Part shown: positions 32,728-41,217 of the stretch, piece by piece | How the letters are laid out: every line of letters starts with the position of its first letter | Numbering within the stretch: position 1 is the first letter of the stretch | NCBI RefSeq assembly: GCF_900109035.1 | Contig: NZ_FNYD01000002.1 | Location: 310,001-374,000 of the forward strand | Source: Cribrihabitans marinus | GTDB lineage: Bacteria > Pseudomonadota > Alphaproteobacteria > Rhodobacterales > Rhodobacteraceae | DNA: 64,000 nucleotides | Direction: 5' to 3' | Program-made: the position numbers and the translations under genes | Notes under the pieces: model-generated | Databases searched by the model: none | What the model was told of the DNA's origin: nothing | What the model saw: only the letters and a program-made list of their open reading frames with translations

Positions 32728-35277
32728 GTGCAGAATGACCCCTATATCACCCTGATCACGGCCGAGGCCCCGGTGACGGCCGAGACCCATGGCGGGCGGG
32801 CGAAATGCCTGCAGCGCCTGGTGCGCCTCGACATGCCGGTGCCGCAGACCGTCGCGCTGTCCTTTGCCGCGGTTCAGGACATCGCGCGGGGGCAGATGCC
32901 CGACATCCCGCGCATCCTGGGCAAGTTCGCGGCCACCGACCTGCTCTGCGTCCGGCCCAGTTCCGAGGATCCCGACTGGGGCGGGCCGAACGCGGTGCTC
33001 AACATCGGCATGAACGATGCGCGCTATGACGAGTTGAGCGGCACGATGGGCCAGGATGCGGCGGCGGCACTCTATCTGCGGTTCGTGCAGATCTATGCGA
33101 TCCACGTGGCGCGGCTGGATCCGGACGTGTTCGACGACGTGTCCGATGACGGCCCCGCCGGCCTGAGCGCGATCCTGCGGGCCTATGAGGACGAGACAGA
33201 CGAGGTGTTCCCCCAGGATCCGGGCGAGCAGCTGGTGGCGGTGCTGCGGTCGATGGCGCGCGCCTGGGACGGCACCACCGCGCGGCTTCTGCGCAAGGCC
33301 AAGGGCGCGCCGGAAGAGGCCGGGCTGGGCCTGGTGATCCAGCGCATGATCCCGGGCGTGGGGCAGGGCGAATGCGGCTCGGGCGTGCTGCAGCTGGTCG
33401 ATCCGGTCACCGGCCTGCCCCAGGTCAACGGCCGCTACCTGAGCCAGAGTCAGGGCCGCGATGCGCTGGGCGCGGGGGCCAGCGCGCTGTTTCTGGAGAA
33501 GGACGAGCGCGGCCCGTCGCTCGAGGAGCTGGCACCGGACGCCTTTGCCGACCTAAAAGCCCATGCCGCGCTGATGCGCGAGAAGCTGCGCGAAGAGATG
33601 CAGGTCGAATTCGTTATCCAGAACGGCGAGGTGCGCATCCTCGACGGCGTGCGCACGCCGCGGAGCCCGCGCGCCGGGGTGCGCATCGCCGTGCGCCTGG
33701 CCGAGGACGGCATCATTCCGCAGCAGGAGGCGGTGATGCGGGTGGACGCCCATTCGCTGAACGAGCTGATGCACCGGCAGGTGCGGCCGGGTGCTGCGCG
33801 CGATGTGCTGACCACGGGGATCGGGGCCAGCCCCGGCGCGGCCACCGGGCGGATCGTGTTCACCGCCGCCGAGGCGCAGGCAAGTGCCGCGCGCGGCGAG
33901 CCCTGCATCCTGGTGCGGCGCGAAACCTCGCCCGAGGACGTGCGCGGGATGCATGCCGCGGTTGCGGTGCTGACCGAGAAGGGCGGCATGACCAGCCATG
34001 CCGCGGTGATCGGGCGGGGCCTTGGCCTGCCCTGCATCGTCGGCGCCTCGGGCATGCGGTTCCAGACCCGCAAGAAGATCCTGACCGCCCCGGACGGCCG
34101 CGACTTCCGCACCGGAGACATCCTGACCATCGACGGCAGCTCGGGCCAGGTGCTGGCCGGCGAGCCCGAGATGCTGGAGGCGGCGCTGGACGACAGTTTC
34201 CAGACATTGATGCGCTGGGCCGATGCCGCCCGCGACATCGGCATCCGCGCCAATGCCGACACGCCCGAGGATGCCGAGGCGGCGCGCAAGTTCGACGCCC
34301 AGGGCATCGGGCTGTGCCGGACCGAGCACATGTTCTTCGAGCCCGGCCGCCTGACCATGATGCGCGAGATGATCTTTGCCCAGACCCCGCAGGGTCGGGC
34401 CGCGGTGCTGGAGCGGTTGCTGCCGATGCAGCGGGACGATTTCACCCAGCTTTTCCGCATCATGCAGGGTCAGCCGGTCTGCATCCGCCTGTTCGACCCG
34501 CCCCTGCACGAGTTTCTGCCCACCACCCGGACCGGGCAGCGCGAACTGGCCGAGGCGCTGGACCTGCCGGTCTCGGATGTCGAGCGCCGGGTCGAGGCGA
34601 TGAGCGAATACAACCCCATGCTGGGCCTGCGCGGCGTACGCCTGGGCGTGACCGTGCCCGAGATCTACGACATGCAGGCGCGCGCCATATTCGAGGCGAC
34701 GCTGGACGCCAGCGAGGAGGGCGCGCCGGTCGTGCCCGAGGTGATGATCCCTCTGGTCTCGGCCAAGCGCGAGGTGGAACTGGTCAAGTCGCGCATCGAC
34801 GCGGTCGCCGCTGCCGTCGCGGCCGAACGGCGCTGCGAGTTCGACTATCGCCTGGGCGTGATGGTCGAGACGCCGCGCGCCTGCCTGCGCGCCGACGAGA
34901 TCGCGCCGCATGTCTCGTTCCTCAGCTTCGGCACCAACGACCTGACTCAGATGACCTATGGCCTGTCCCGCGACGATGCGGGCCGCTTCATGTCGGCCTA
35001 CGTGCAGAAGGGCGTGTTTCCCGAAGACCCGTTTCACGTGCTCGACACCGAGGGCGTGGGCGAGCTCCTTTGGCTGGGCGTGGAACGGGCGCGCGGCGAA
35101 TGTCCGGGGCTGACGCTTTCGGTGTGCGGCGAGCATGGCGGCAACCCCGAATCAATCGCATTCTGCCGCGCCGCGGGCTTTGATTACGTGTCCTGTTCAC
35201 CCTACAGGGTGCCGGTTGCGCGGCTTGCCGCCGCCCAATTGGCGATTGCCCACCAACTGGGTGACGCTGACGAATAA
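32728..35277 (+). CDS. Divergent pyruvate-phosphate-dikinase-like PEP-utilising enzyme
   Basis: An 849-aa protein with the PPDK domain order: N-terminal ATP-grasp-like domain, phospho-His swivelling domain (GGMTSHAAVIGRG, His424) and C-terminal PEP/pyruvate barrel (GLCRTEHMFFE, LSFGTNDLTQMTYG, SVCGEHGGNP with Cys800). The two C-terminal domains look intact. The N-terminal domain departs from canonical PPDK: GGKGANLAEM is GGRAKCLQRL here, the VRSGA/SMPGMMDT stretch is VRPSSEDPDWGGPNA, and the Gln-x-Arg ATP site reads LDGVR. It may be a paralogue with changed nucleotide use. GTG 32728 gives a family-like start; ATG 32698 is the alternative. Located after glyS. Confidence 0.8.
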   Translation: MQNDPYITLITAEAPVTAETHGGRAKCLQRLVRLDMPVPQTVALSFAAVQDIARGQMPDIPRILGKFAATDLLCVRPSSEDPDWGGPNAVLNIGMNDARYDELSGTMGQDAAAALYLRFVQIYAIHVARLDPDVFDDVSDDGPAGLSAILRAYEDETDEVFPQDPGEQLVAVLRSMARAWDGTTARLLRKAKGAPEEAGLGLVIQRMIPGVGQGECGSGVLQLVDPVTGLPQVNGRYLSQSQGRDALGAGASALFLEKDERGPSLEELAPDAFADLKAHAALMREKLREEMQVEFVIQNGEVRILDGVRTPRSPRAGVRIAVRLAEDGIIPQQEAVMRVDAHSLNELMHRQVRPGAARDVLTTGIGASPGAATGRIVFTAAEAQASAARGEPCILVRRETSPEDVRGMHAAVAVLTEKGGMTSHAAVIGRGLGLPCIVGASGMRFQTRKKILTAPDGRDFRTGDILTIDGSSGQVLAGEPEMLEAALDDSFQTLMRWADAARDIGIRANADTPEDAEAARKFDAQGIGLCRTEHMFFEPGRLTMMREMIFAQTPQGRAAVLERLLPMQRDDFTQLFRIMQGQPVCIRLFDPPLHEFLPTTRTGQRELAEALDLPVSDVERRVEAMSEYNPMLGLRGVRLGVTVPEIYDMQARAIFEATLDASEEGAPVVPEVMIPLVSAKREVELVKSRIDAVAAAVAAERRCEFDYRLGVMVETPRACLRADEIAPHVSFLSFGTNDLTQMTYGLSRDDAGRFMSAYVQKGVFPEDPFHVLDTEGVGELLWLGVERARGECPGLTLSVCGEHGGNPESIAFCRAAGFDYVSCSPYRVPVARLAAAQLAIAHQLGDADE

Positions 35278-35448
35278 CCACAACATGTTGCGTTTCCTCG
35301 GGTAGCGCGTTGGATGAGAATCGGCGGAAAACTACTGGAATCTGCTTGCATTTTTCAGTGATCTGGACCTTCGCGCCCGACTGCGCTATTGGGCTGCCTG
35401 CGCTGGCCGGGGGGACTGGCGCGGAAAAGAACCTGGTGGGGTTTCGAA

Positions 35449-36084
35449 ATGAAGAAGATTTTTTGCGCGGTCGCCTTGGCGGCGTCCGTAATGCTGCCTG
35501 ATACGTCTTTCGCCGAGAAGGATTTGTCGTCGCTGGTGGAACATGAGCAGGCGTCGCTGGATGCGTTGCCCGGCTCGCGTTTCCGGCAATACCTGAATTC
35601 CGTCCGACCCAAGCGCAAACCGCTGCAGGTTTCGTATTCGAAGGCCTGGGTCGACGAGCAGCCGCGCGCCCAGGGCGGCGAGCAGTGGCGATGCCTGGCC
35701 GAGGCGCTGTATTTCGAAGCGCGCGGTGAAACTGTGAAGGGCCAGTTCGCGGTGGCCGAGGTCATCATGAACCGGGTCAAGAGCACCCGCTTTCCCAGTA
35801 CGCTCTGCGGCGTGATCCGGCAGGGAACCGGGCGCAAGTATCAGTGCCAGTTCACTTATACCTGCGATGGCGCCAAGGAGGTGATCCGCGAGAAGAAGGC
35901 GTTCGAGCGCGTCTCGAAAGTGGCCCGCGCGACGATCGACGGAGTGTCTGGCAACCTGACCGACGGGGCCACTCACTACCACACGACCGCGGTGCGGCCG
36001 CGCTGGTCGCGCGTCTATGAAAAGACGGCCCGCATCGGCGTTCACATCTTCTATCGCCACAACTACCGCACGGCCAGCAACTGA
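35449..36084 (+). CDS. Cell wall hydrolase, SleB type
   Basis: A 211-aa exported protein with signal peptide MKKIFCAVALAASVMLPDTSFA. The C-terminal domain (about residues 85-205) begins QWRCLAEALYFEARGETVKGQFAVAEV, where the Glu in FEARGE is the predicted catalytic acid of SleB/CwlJ hydrolases. It continues VIMNRVKSTRFPSTLCGVI and ATHYHT. Likely cleaves peptidoglycan in the periplasm; substrate bond unproven. ATG 35449 was chosen so the signal peptide is N-terminal. Stands alone after the PPDK-like gene with a 171-nt gap in which I see no terminator. Confidence 0.9.
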   Translation: MKKIFCAVALAASVMLPDTSFAEKDLSSLVEHEQASLDALPGSRFRQYLNSVRPKRKPLQVSYSKAWVDEQPRAQGGEQWRCLAEALYFEARGETVKGQFAVAEVIMNRVKSTRFPSTLCGVIRQGTGRKYQCQFTYTCDGAKEVIREKKAFERVSKVARATIDGVSGNLTDGATHYHTTAVRPRWSRVYEKTARIGVHIFYRHNYRTASN

Positions 36085-36148
36085 GCGACACGCGCACCGC
36101 TTTCCGCGCGGCCGGCGCGCGTCTATATTGCGGGCAGGGAGTCCCGCG

Positions 36149-37528
36149 ATGAACCTCGACCGCCGACAATTTCTGGCCGCAGCCGCCGCCTGGCCGCTGG
36201 TGCCCGCCGCAGGACGCGCCGCTGGCGCTACTCCGCTGCTTGCCCACCCGGCACGGCAGCAGATCGCGCCCGACGGCCATGCGCAGACTCCGATCTGGTC
36301 CTATGACGGCAGTGCGCCCGGCGCCGAGATCCGGGTCGCGCAGGGGGCACGGGTGGTGCGGCAGTTGCGCAACGACCTGCCGCAGGCCACCAGCGTCCAC
36401 TGGCACGGCATCCGCATCGACAACGCGATGGACGGGGTGCCGGGGCTGACCCAGGAGGCGGTGCCGCCAGGGGGGCAATTCGACTATGACTTCACCGTGC
36501 CGGACGCGGGAACCTACTGGTATCACGCGCATAACCGCTCGATGGAGCAGGTGGCGCGCGGTCTTTATGGCCCGCTGATCGTCGAGGAGGCCGATGCGCC
36601 TGAAGTCGACCGCGACCTGGTGCTGATGGTCGATGACTGGCGCCTCGACCCAGACACCGTCGAATTGACCGGCGATTTCGACAATGGCCACGACCTTGGC
36701 CATGCGGGCCGGCTGGGCAATATCGTGACCGTCAATGGCCGTTTCGATCCGGAGTTCCGGGTTCGGCGTCACGAGCGCCTGCGGCTGCGGCTGACCAACG
36801 CCGCCAACGCGCGTGTGTTCGAGTTGGGGCTGGACGGGCTGGAGGGCTGGATCGTCGCGCTGGACGGGATGCCGCTGGACACCCCGCTGGCCGTGACCGG
36901 GGCCTTTCCGCTGGCGCCGGCGCAGCGCGCCGACCTGATCGTGGATGTGACGGCCGAGGCGGGCGCGACGGCCAGCCTGCTCAGCATCGAGCGTGATGGC
37001 GGGTACGGCCTGACCCGGTTCCAGGTCGGGGGCGTGGCGGCGCAGAGCCGCCGGCCGGCGCCGCAGCCCTTGCCGCCGAACCCCGTGCCCGATCTGGACG
37101 AGCCGGCCCGCGCGCCGCTGAGCCGGATGAGGCTGCAGGGCGGGGCCATGCGCTGGCTCGATTCGGCGCGTCTGGGCGATACCGAACTGTCGGGCCGCGA
37201 ACTGGCCGAACTCGGCCGCTTCTGGGCCCTGAACGGATATGCCGACCGGCCTGCCGAGCCGTTCCTGGATGCGGCCCGTGGCAGTCTGCACCGGATCGCC
37301 TTCGTCAACGAGACCGCCTTTGACCACGGCATGCACCTGCACGGGCATCATTTCCGGCTGCTGACGGAGGATGGCCGGCCGGGTCCCTGGCGTGACACGG
37401 TGCTGGTCCGGCGTGGCGAGACCCGCCAGATCGCAATGGTTGCGGACAATCCGGGCAACTGGCTGCTGCATTGCCACATGCTCGGTCATGCCGCCTCGGG
37501 GATGATGAGCTGGTTCCGGGTGGCGTGA
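36149..37528 (+). CDS. Tat-exported multicopper oxidase
   Basis: A 459-aa periplasmic oxidase. The twin-arginine signal NLDRRQFLAAAAAWPLVPAA implies folded export with copper bound. All four copper motifs are present: HWHGIR, YWYHAH, HGMHLHGHHF and HCHMLGHAASGMM, with the type 1 Cys in HCH and an axial Met. It resembles laccase/CueO/bilirubin-oxidase-like enzymes; substrate (cuprous ion, phenols, metals) is unknown. It lacks the Met-rich insert of CueO as far as I can see, which argues against a dedicated cuprous oxidase. AGGGAG precedes the ATG. Confidence 0.92.
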   Translation: MNLDRRQFLAAAAAWPLVPAAGRAAGATPLLAHPARQQIAPDGHAQTPIWSYDGSAPGAEIRVAQGARVVRQLRNDLPQATSVHWHGIRIDNAMDGVPGLTQEAVPPGGQFDYDFTVPDAGTYWYHAHNRSMEQVARGLYGPLIVEEADAPEVDRDLVLMVDDWRLDPDTVELTGDFDNGHDLGHAGRLGNIVTVNGRFDPEFRVRRHERLRLRLTNAANARVFELGLDGLEGWIVALDGMPLDTPLAVTGAFPLAPAQRADLIVDVTAEAGATASLLSIERDGGYGLTRFQVGGVAAQSRRPAPQPLPPNPVPDLDEPARAPLSRMRLQGGAMRWLDSARLGDTELSGRELAELGRFWALNGYADRPAEPFLDAARGSLHRIAFVNETAFDHGMHLHGHHFRLLTEDGRPGPWRDTVLVRRGETRQIAMVADNPGNWLLHCHMLGHAASGMMSWFRVA

Positions 37529-37631
37529 TCTGCCGCATTCGCCTGCTGGTGCGGCGCGTCCGGGCCTGTTAAGCAGGCTCCCCATCGCCTATTGCTGGGC
37601 GCAGGAAGTCCAGGGCCGGAGGGCCGCCGAG

Positions 37632-38552
37632 ATGAGCACAGAAATCAGACTTGCCTTCGCGCATCCGTCCGAGCGCGCCGCTGCCACCGCGCCGCGCGGG
37701 CCGCTCGATCGCATCTCGCTGCGCGATCACATCGTCGAGGTCGAGATCGGCGCCTTCCAGGCCGAGCGCGGGACGACGCAGCGGATCTGCTTCAATGTCG
37801 TGGTCGAGGTGATGCCCTTGGCGGAACCGATCGACGACGACGTGGACCGCATCCTGTCCTATGACCGCGTGACCGAGGCCATCGCGCATGAATTGTCCGC
37901 CGAGCGTCTCAACCTGCTCGAGACCCTGGCCGCGCGCGTGGCCGAACGCATCCTGGCCGAGCCGCAGGCGGTGCGCGCCTTCGTTCGGATCGAAAAGCTC
38001 GACCGCGGGCCCGGCGCGCTGGGGGTCGAGATCGTGCGCGGCAAGGACGCGCTGCATCCCGACGTGCAGGGGGGTGAGCGGCCGCATCCGCGTCTGGTCT
38101 ATCTCTCGGGCGACGCCATCGCCTCGCCGCACCTGTCGGGCTGGATCGACCAGCTGCAGACCCGCAAGCGTCCCCTGATCCTGTGCGTGGGCCCGACCGG
38201 CTTGGACGTGCCGCAGACCGGTCACGCCATGACCCAGCGCCGGATCGACCTTCTGGCCATTGAGCAGAACGCCTGGGTTCTGGCCGCGCGCGATCCGCGC
38301 TGCGTTGTGGTCTCGACCCGGACGGAACTGGACTGGGCGATGAAGAACGGCCAGATCAGCGTCTGGGCGCCGTCCAAGATCGTTCTGGACGCGGTGGACG
38401 GCCCTTCGGCCAAGCCCTCGGACGCGGTGGCGCTGGCGGCCTGGTTCGCGGCCACGTTCGAGGCTGGCGAGATGATGGTGATCGGCGCCGACCTGCCGGC
38501 CGCGCCCGGTGTGCCGCTGCGCTTCGTTCCGGTGGAGCAGAAGGACCTGTGA
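37632..38552 (+). CDS. folB: Dihydroneopterin aldolase fused to an amino-acid-kinase-like domain
   Basis: A 306-aa two-domain protein. Residues ~25-140 are a FolB domain (DRISLRDHIVEVEIGAFQAE, LSYDRVTEAIAHEL, RLNLLETLAARVAERIL), which cleaves 7,8-dihydroneopterin in folate synthesis; canonical FolB is about 120 aa. Residues ~150-306 resemble the amino-acid-kinase fold, closest by eye to MfnE-type kinases: HAMTQRRIDLLAIEQNAWVL followed by AKPSDAVALAAWFAATFEAG, matching 'h.mAl.aMdq...' and 'tSDs.AawlA..lga'. The nucleotide motifs are degenerate (LSGDAIAS for K.GGS, VGPTGLD for the GGG loop). Probably a pseudokinase or regulatory domain. Overlaps folP by 4 nt. Confidence 0.85.
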   Translation: MSTEIRLAFAHPSERAAATAPRGPLDRISLRDHIVEVEIGAFQAERGTTQRICFNVVVEVMPLAEPIDDDVDRILSYDRVTEAIAHELSAERLNLLETLAARVAERILAEPQAVRAFVRIEKLDRGPGALGVEIVRGKDALHPDVQGGERPHPRLVYLSGDAIASPHLSGWIDQLQTRKRPLILCVGPTGLDVPQTGHAMTQRRIDLLAIEQNAWVLAARDPRCVVVSTRTELDWAMKNGQISVWAPSKIVLDAVDGPSAKPSDAVALAAWFAATFEAGEMMVIGADLPAAPGVPLRFVPVEQKDL

Positions 38553-39547
38553 ACGCCTATTACCGGCCTCTTGTGCAGTCGGGCGCTCTCCGCCCGGTGA
38601 CGGCGCAGCCGCTGGCCGGCGGGGCGCTGTGGTTCACCCATGCCGAGCGCCTGTCGCGCTCTGGCGAGGGTGCAATCGTCGCGGCACAGGACATTCCCGA
38701 GGCGGACCTCGACCGGCTGACGCGGCCGCGGCCGCCCATTGCCGGAGTGCATATGGATGCGCCGGTCATCATGGGCATCCTCAACATCACCCCGGACAGC
38801 TTTTCCGATGGCGGACGGCACGCCACGGTCGAAACGGCTCTGGCCGGCGCGCGGGACATGCTCGCGCAGGACGTGCCGATCCTGGACGTGGGCGGCGAAT
38901 CCACCCGTCCGGGTTCGGACGCCGTCGATGTCGAGACCGAGATCGCCCGCACCGCGCCGGTGATCGCTGCGATAAGGGCCGAGACCGGGGCGCTGATCTC
39001 GATCGACACCCGCAAGGTGGCGGTGGCCGAGGCGGCGCTGCAGGCCGGGGCGGGGCTGGTCAATGACGTGTCGGGCTTTACCCATGACCCCGACCTGGCG
39101 CCGCTCTGTGCCCGGACCGGGGTGCCGGTCTGCATCATGCATGCGCGCGGCGACCCCAAGACGATGCAGGATAACCCGATCTACGAGCATGTGCTGCTGG
39201 ACGTTTACGACTTCCTCGCCGGGCAGATCGCGCTGCTCGAGGCCGCCGGCGTACCGCGTGCGCGGATCATCGCCGACCCGGGGATCGGGTTTGGCAAGAC
39301 GCTGGAGCACAACCTGGCACTTCTGAAGGGGATCAGCCTGTTTCACGGGCTGGGCTGCCCCGTCCTGCTGGGTGCGTCCAGAAAGCGTTTCATCGGCACG
39401 CTGGGGCGGGCCGCGCAGGCCGCCGACCGGGCACCGGGCTCGATTGCCGTCGCATTGGCGGCGGCGGCGCAGGGCGTGCAGATCCTGCGCGTGCACGATG
39501 TTGCCGAAACCGCGCAGGCCTTGCGCCTGTGGGCTGCTGTCCGGTAG
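38549..39547 (+). CDS. folP: Dihydropteroate synthase
   Basis: Condenses dihydropterin pyrophosphate with p-aminobenzoate in folate synthesis; the sulfonamide target. [46 protein letters not shown] and GASRKRFIG are all intact. At 332 aa it is longer than the usual ~280 because of a ~70-residue N-terminal extension ([20 protein letters not shown]...RLTRPRPPI), seen in alphaproteobacterial relatives. GTG 38549 overlaps the folB stop (GTGA), so the two are translationally coupled. glmM follows after 38 nt. Confidence 0.95.
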   Translation: MNAYYRPLVQSGALRPVTAQPLAGGALWFTHAERLSRSGEGAIVAAQDIPEADLDRLTRPRPPIAGVHMDAPVIMGILNITPDSFSDGGRHATVETALAGARDMLAQDVPILDVGGESTRPGSDAVDVETEIARTAPVIAAIRAETGALISIDTRKVAVAEAALQAGAGLVNDVSGFTHDPDLAPLCARTGVPVCIMHARGDPKTMQDNPIYEHVLLDVYDFLAGQIALLEAAGVPRARIIADPGIGFGKTLEHNLALLKGISLFHGLGCPVLLGASRKRFIGTLGRAAQAADRAPGSIAVALAAAAQGVQILRVHDVAETAQALRLWAAVR

Positions 39548-39585
39548 TTTCGAGCCAACGAAACAAGCTCAACCAGCGAGGCAGG

Positions 39586-40938
39586 ATGCGCAAACTCTTC
39601 GGGACCGATGGCGTGCGGGGCACGGCCAACACCCATCCCATGACCGCCGAGATGGCGCTGCGCATCGGGGCGGCGGTGGGCCGCTACTTCCGCCGGGATG
39701 CGGGCGGTGTGCACCGCGTGGTAATCGGCAAGGACACCCGCCTGTCGGGCTACATGTTCGAGAATGCGCTCACGGCCGGGCTGACCAGCACCGGCATGAA
39801 CGTCCTGCTGCTGGGGCCGGTGCCGACGCCTGCGGTGGGGCTGATGACCCGCTCGATGCGCGCCGATCTGGGCGTGATGATCTCGGCCAGCCACAACCCG
39901 GCCCAGGACAACGGCATCAAGTTCTTTGGCCCGGACGGGTTCAAGTTGTCGGACCAGGCCGAACTGGAGATCGAGCGCCTGATCGCCGATGGCGTGCAGC
40001 CGGCGCAGGCGCGCAATATCGGCCGGGCGCGGCGGGTCGATGATGCCCGGTTCCGCTATGGCGAGCGGGTGAAATCCTCGCTGCCCCGCGAATTGCGGCT
40101 GGACGGGCTCAAGGTCGTGGTCGATTGCGCCAACGGTGCCGCCCACCGGGCCGCGCCCGAGATCCTGTGGGAACTGGGCGCCGACGTGATCCCCGTGGGC
40201 ACCGCGCCGGATGGCCTGAACATCAACCTGGGCTGCGGGTCCACCCAGCCGGCCTTTGCCGCCGAGACCGTGGTGGCGCATGGTGCGGATGTCGGCATCT
40301 GTCTCGATGGGGATGCCGACCGGGTGATCGTGATCGATGCCGACGGGCGGATTGCCGATGGCGATCAGCTGATGGCGCTGCTGGCGACGCGCTGGGCCGC
40401 TGACGGGATGCTGTCGGGCGGCGCGCTGGTGGCCACGGTGATGTCCAATCTCGGGCTGGAGCGCCACCTGGCGGCACACGGCATCGGGTTGGAGCGCACT
40501 GCGGTCGGTGACCGCTATGTCGTCGAGCGGATGCGCGCGGGCGGGTTCAACCTGGGTGGCGAGCAGTCGGGACATATCGTCATGTCCGACTATGCCACCA
40601 CCGGCGACGGGTTGATGGCGGGGCTGCATTTCCTGACCGAGATGGTGCGCACCGGCCGGGCCGCCGCCGACCTGGCGCAGCAGTTCAAGCCGGTGCCGCA
40701 GTTGCTCAAGAACGTACGCTACAGTGCCGGGCAGACGCCGCTGGAGCTGGGTCCGGTGCAGACCGCCATCACCGACGCCGAATCCGCGCTGAGCGGGCAG
40801 GGGCGGTTGCTGATCCGGAAATCGGGAACCGAACCGCTGATCCGGGTGATGGCCGAATGCGAGGACGAGGCGCTTCTGACAGACGCCGTGGACGGGGTCG
40901 TGGACGCCATTGCCGAGGCGGTTTCGGCCAAGGCCTGA
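39586..40938 (+). CDS. glmM: Phosphoglucosamine mutase
   Basis: Interconverts glucosamine-6-phosphate and glucosamine-1-phosphate for UDP-GlcNAc, hence peptidoglycan and LPS; 450 aa. The active-site serine is in [17 protein letters not shown], metal-binding DGDADR reads [13 protein letters not shown], sugar specificity loop GGEQSGH is present, and the phosphate-binding [14 protein letters not shown] is at the C-terminus. [12 protein letters not shown] at ATG 39586 is the classic start; GAGGCAGG precedes it. The folP-glmM adjacency is widespread in proteobacteria. Confidence 0.97.
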   Translation: MRKLFGTDGVRGTANTHPMTAEMALRIGAAVGRYFRRDAGGVHRVVIGKDTRLSGYMFENALTAGLTSTGMNVLLLGPVPTPAVGLMTRSMRADLGVMISASHNPAQDNGIKFFGPDGFKLSDQAELEIERLIADGVQPAQARNIGRARRVDDARFRYGERVKSSLPRELRLDGLKVVVDCANGAAHRAAPEILWELGADVIPVGTAPDGLNINLGCGSTQPAFAAETVVAHGADVGICLDGDADRVIVIDADGRIADGDQLMALLATRWAADGMLSGGALVATVMSNLGLERHLAAHGIGLERTAVGDRYVVERMRAGGFNLGGEQSGHIVMSDYATTGDGLMAGLHFLTEMVRTGRAAADLAQQFKPVPQLLKNVRYSAGQTPLELGPVQTAITDAESALSGQGRLLIRKSGTEPLIRVMAECEDEALLTDAVDGVVDAIAEAVSAKA

Positions 40939-40952
40939 CTCAGGGTGGCGGC

Positions 40953-41192
40953 TTACCGGCGGCGGGTCTTTCGCCGCCGCCACCGGCGATAAAGCTCCAC
41001 GTCCAGCGCCGCCACCATTACGCCCAACGGGATCATCCAGAATCCCAGCACCGGCAGGAACCCCAGGAAACCGCCGAGGATCAGCAGCACCCCCACCACG
41101 ATCCGCAATCCGCGCGGTACGTTGCTGCGGATGCGCGCCCGGTAAGGGCGCAAGCGTTCGCGCAGGGTCGGTTTTCGCCGGTCGTCGGTCAT
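40953..41192 (-). CDS. Small basic membrane protein (PGPGW-like)
   Basis: A 79-aa protein with charged ends and two adjacent hydrophobic helices (GLRIVVGVLLILGGFLGFLPVLG and FWMIPLGVMVAALDVE, about residues 28-66). The GGFLGFLPVLGFWMIPLG core resembles the putative transmembrane PGPGW family. Function unknown. It follows pepF by 25 nt on the same strand. The Arg/Lys-rich tail (RRWRRRKTRRR) coincides with a GC hairpin at the DNA level. Confidence 0.65.
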   Translation of the reverse strand: MTDDRRKPTLRERLRPYRARIRSNVPRGLRIVVGVLLILGGFLGFLPVLGFWMIPLGVMVAALDVELYRRWRRRKTRRR

Positions 41193-41217
41193 GGTGCTGC
41201 CACCCGGCGCGGAGGGC

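Noticed and set aside
40958-40978. GC-rich hairpin after glmM
   Set aside because: It coincides with the Arg/Lys-rich codons of the small minus-strand membrane protein and has no T-tract.
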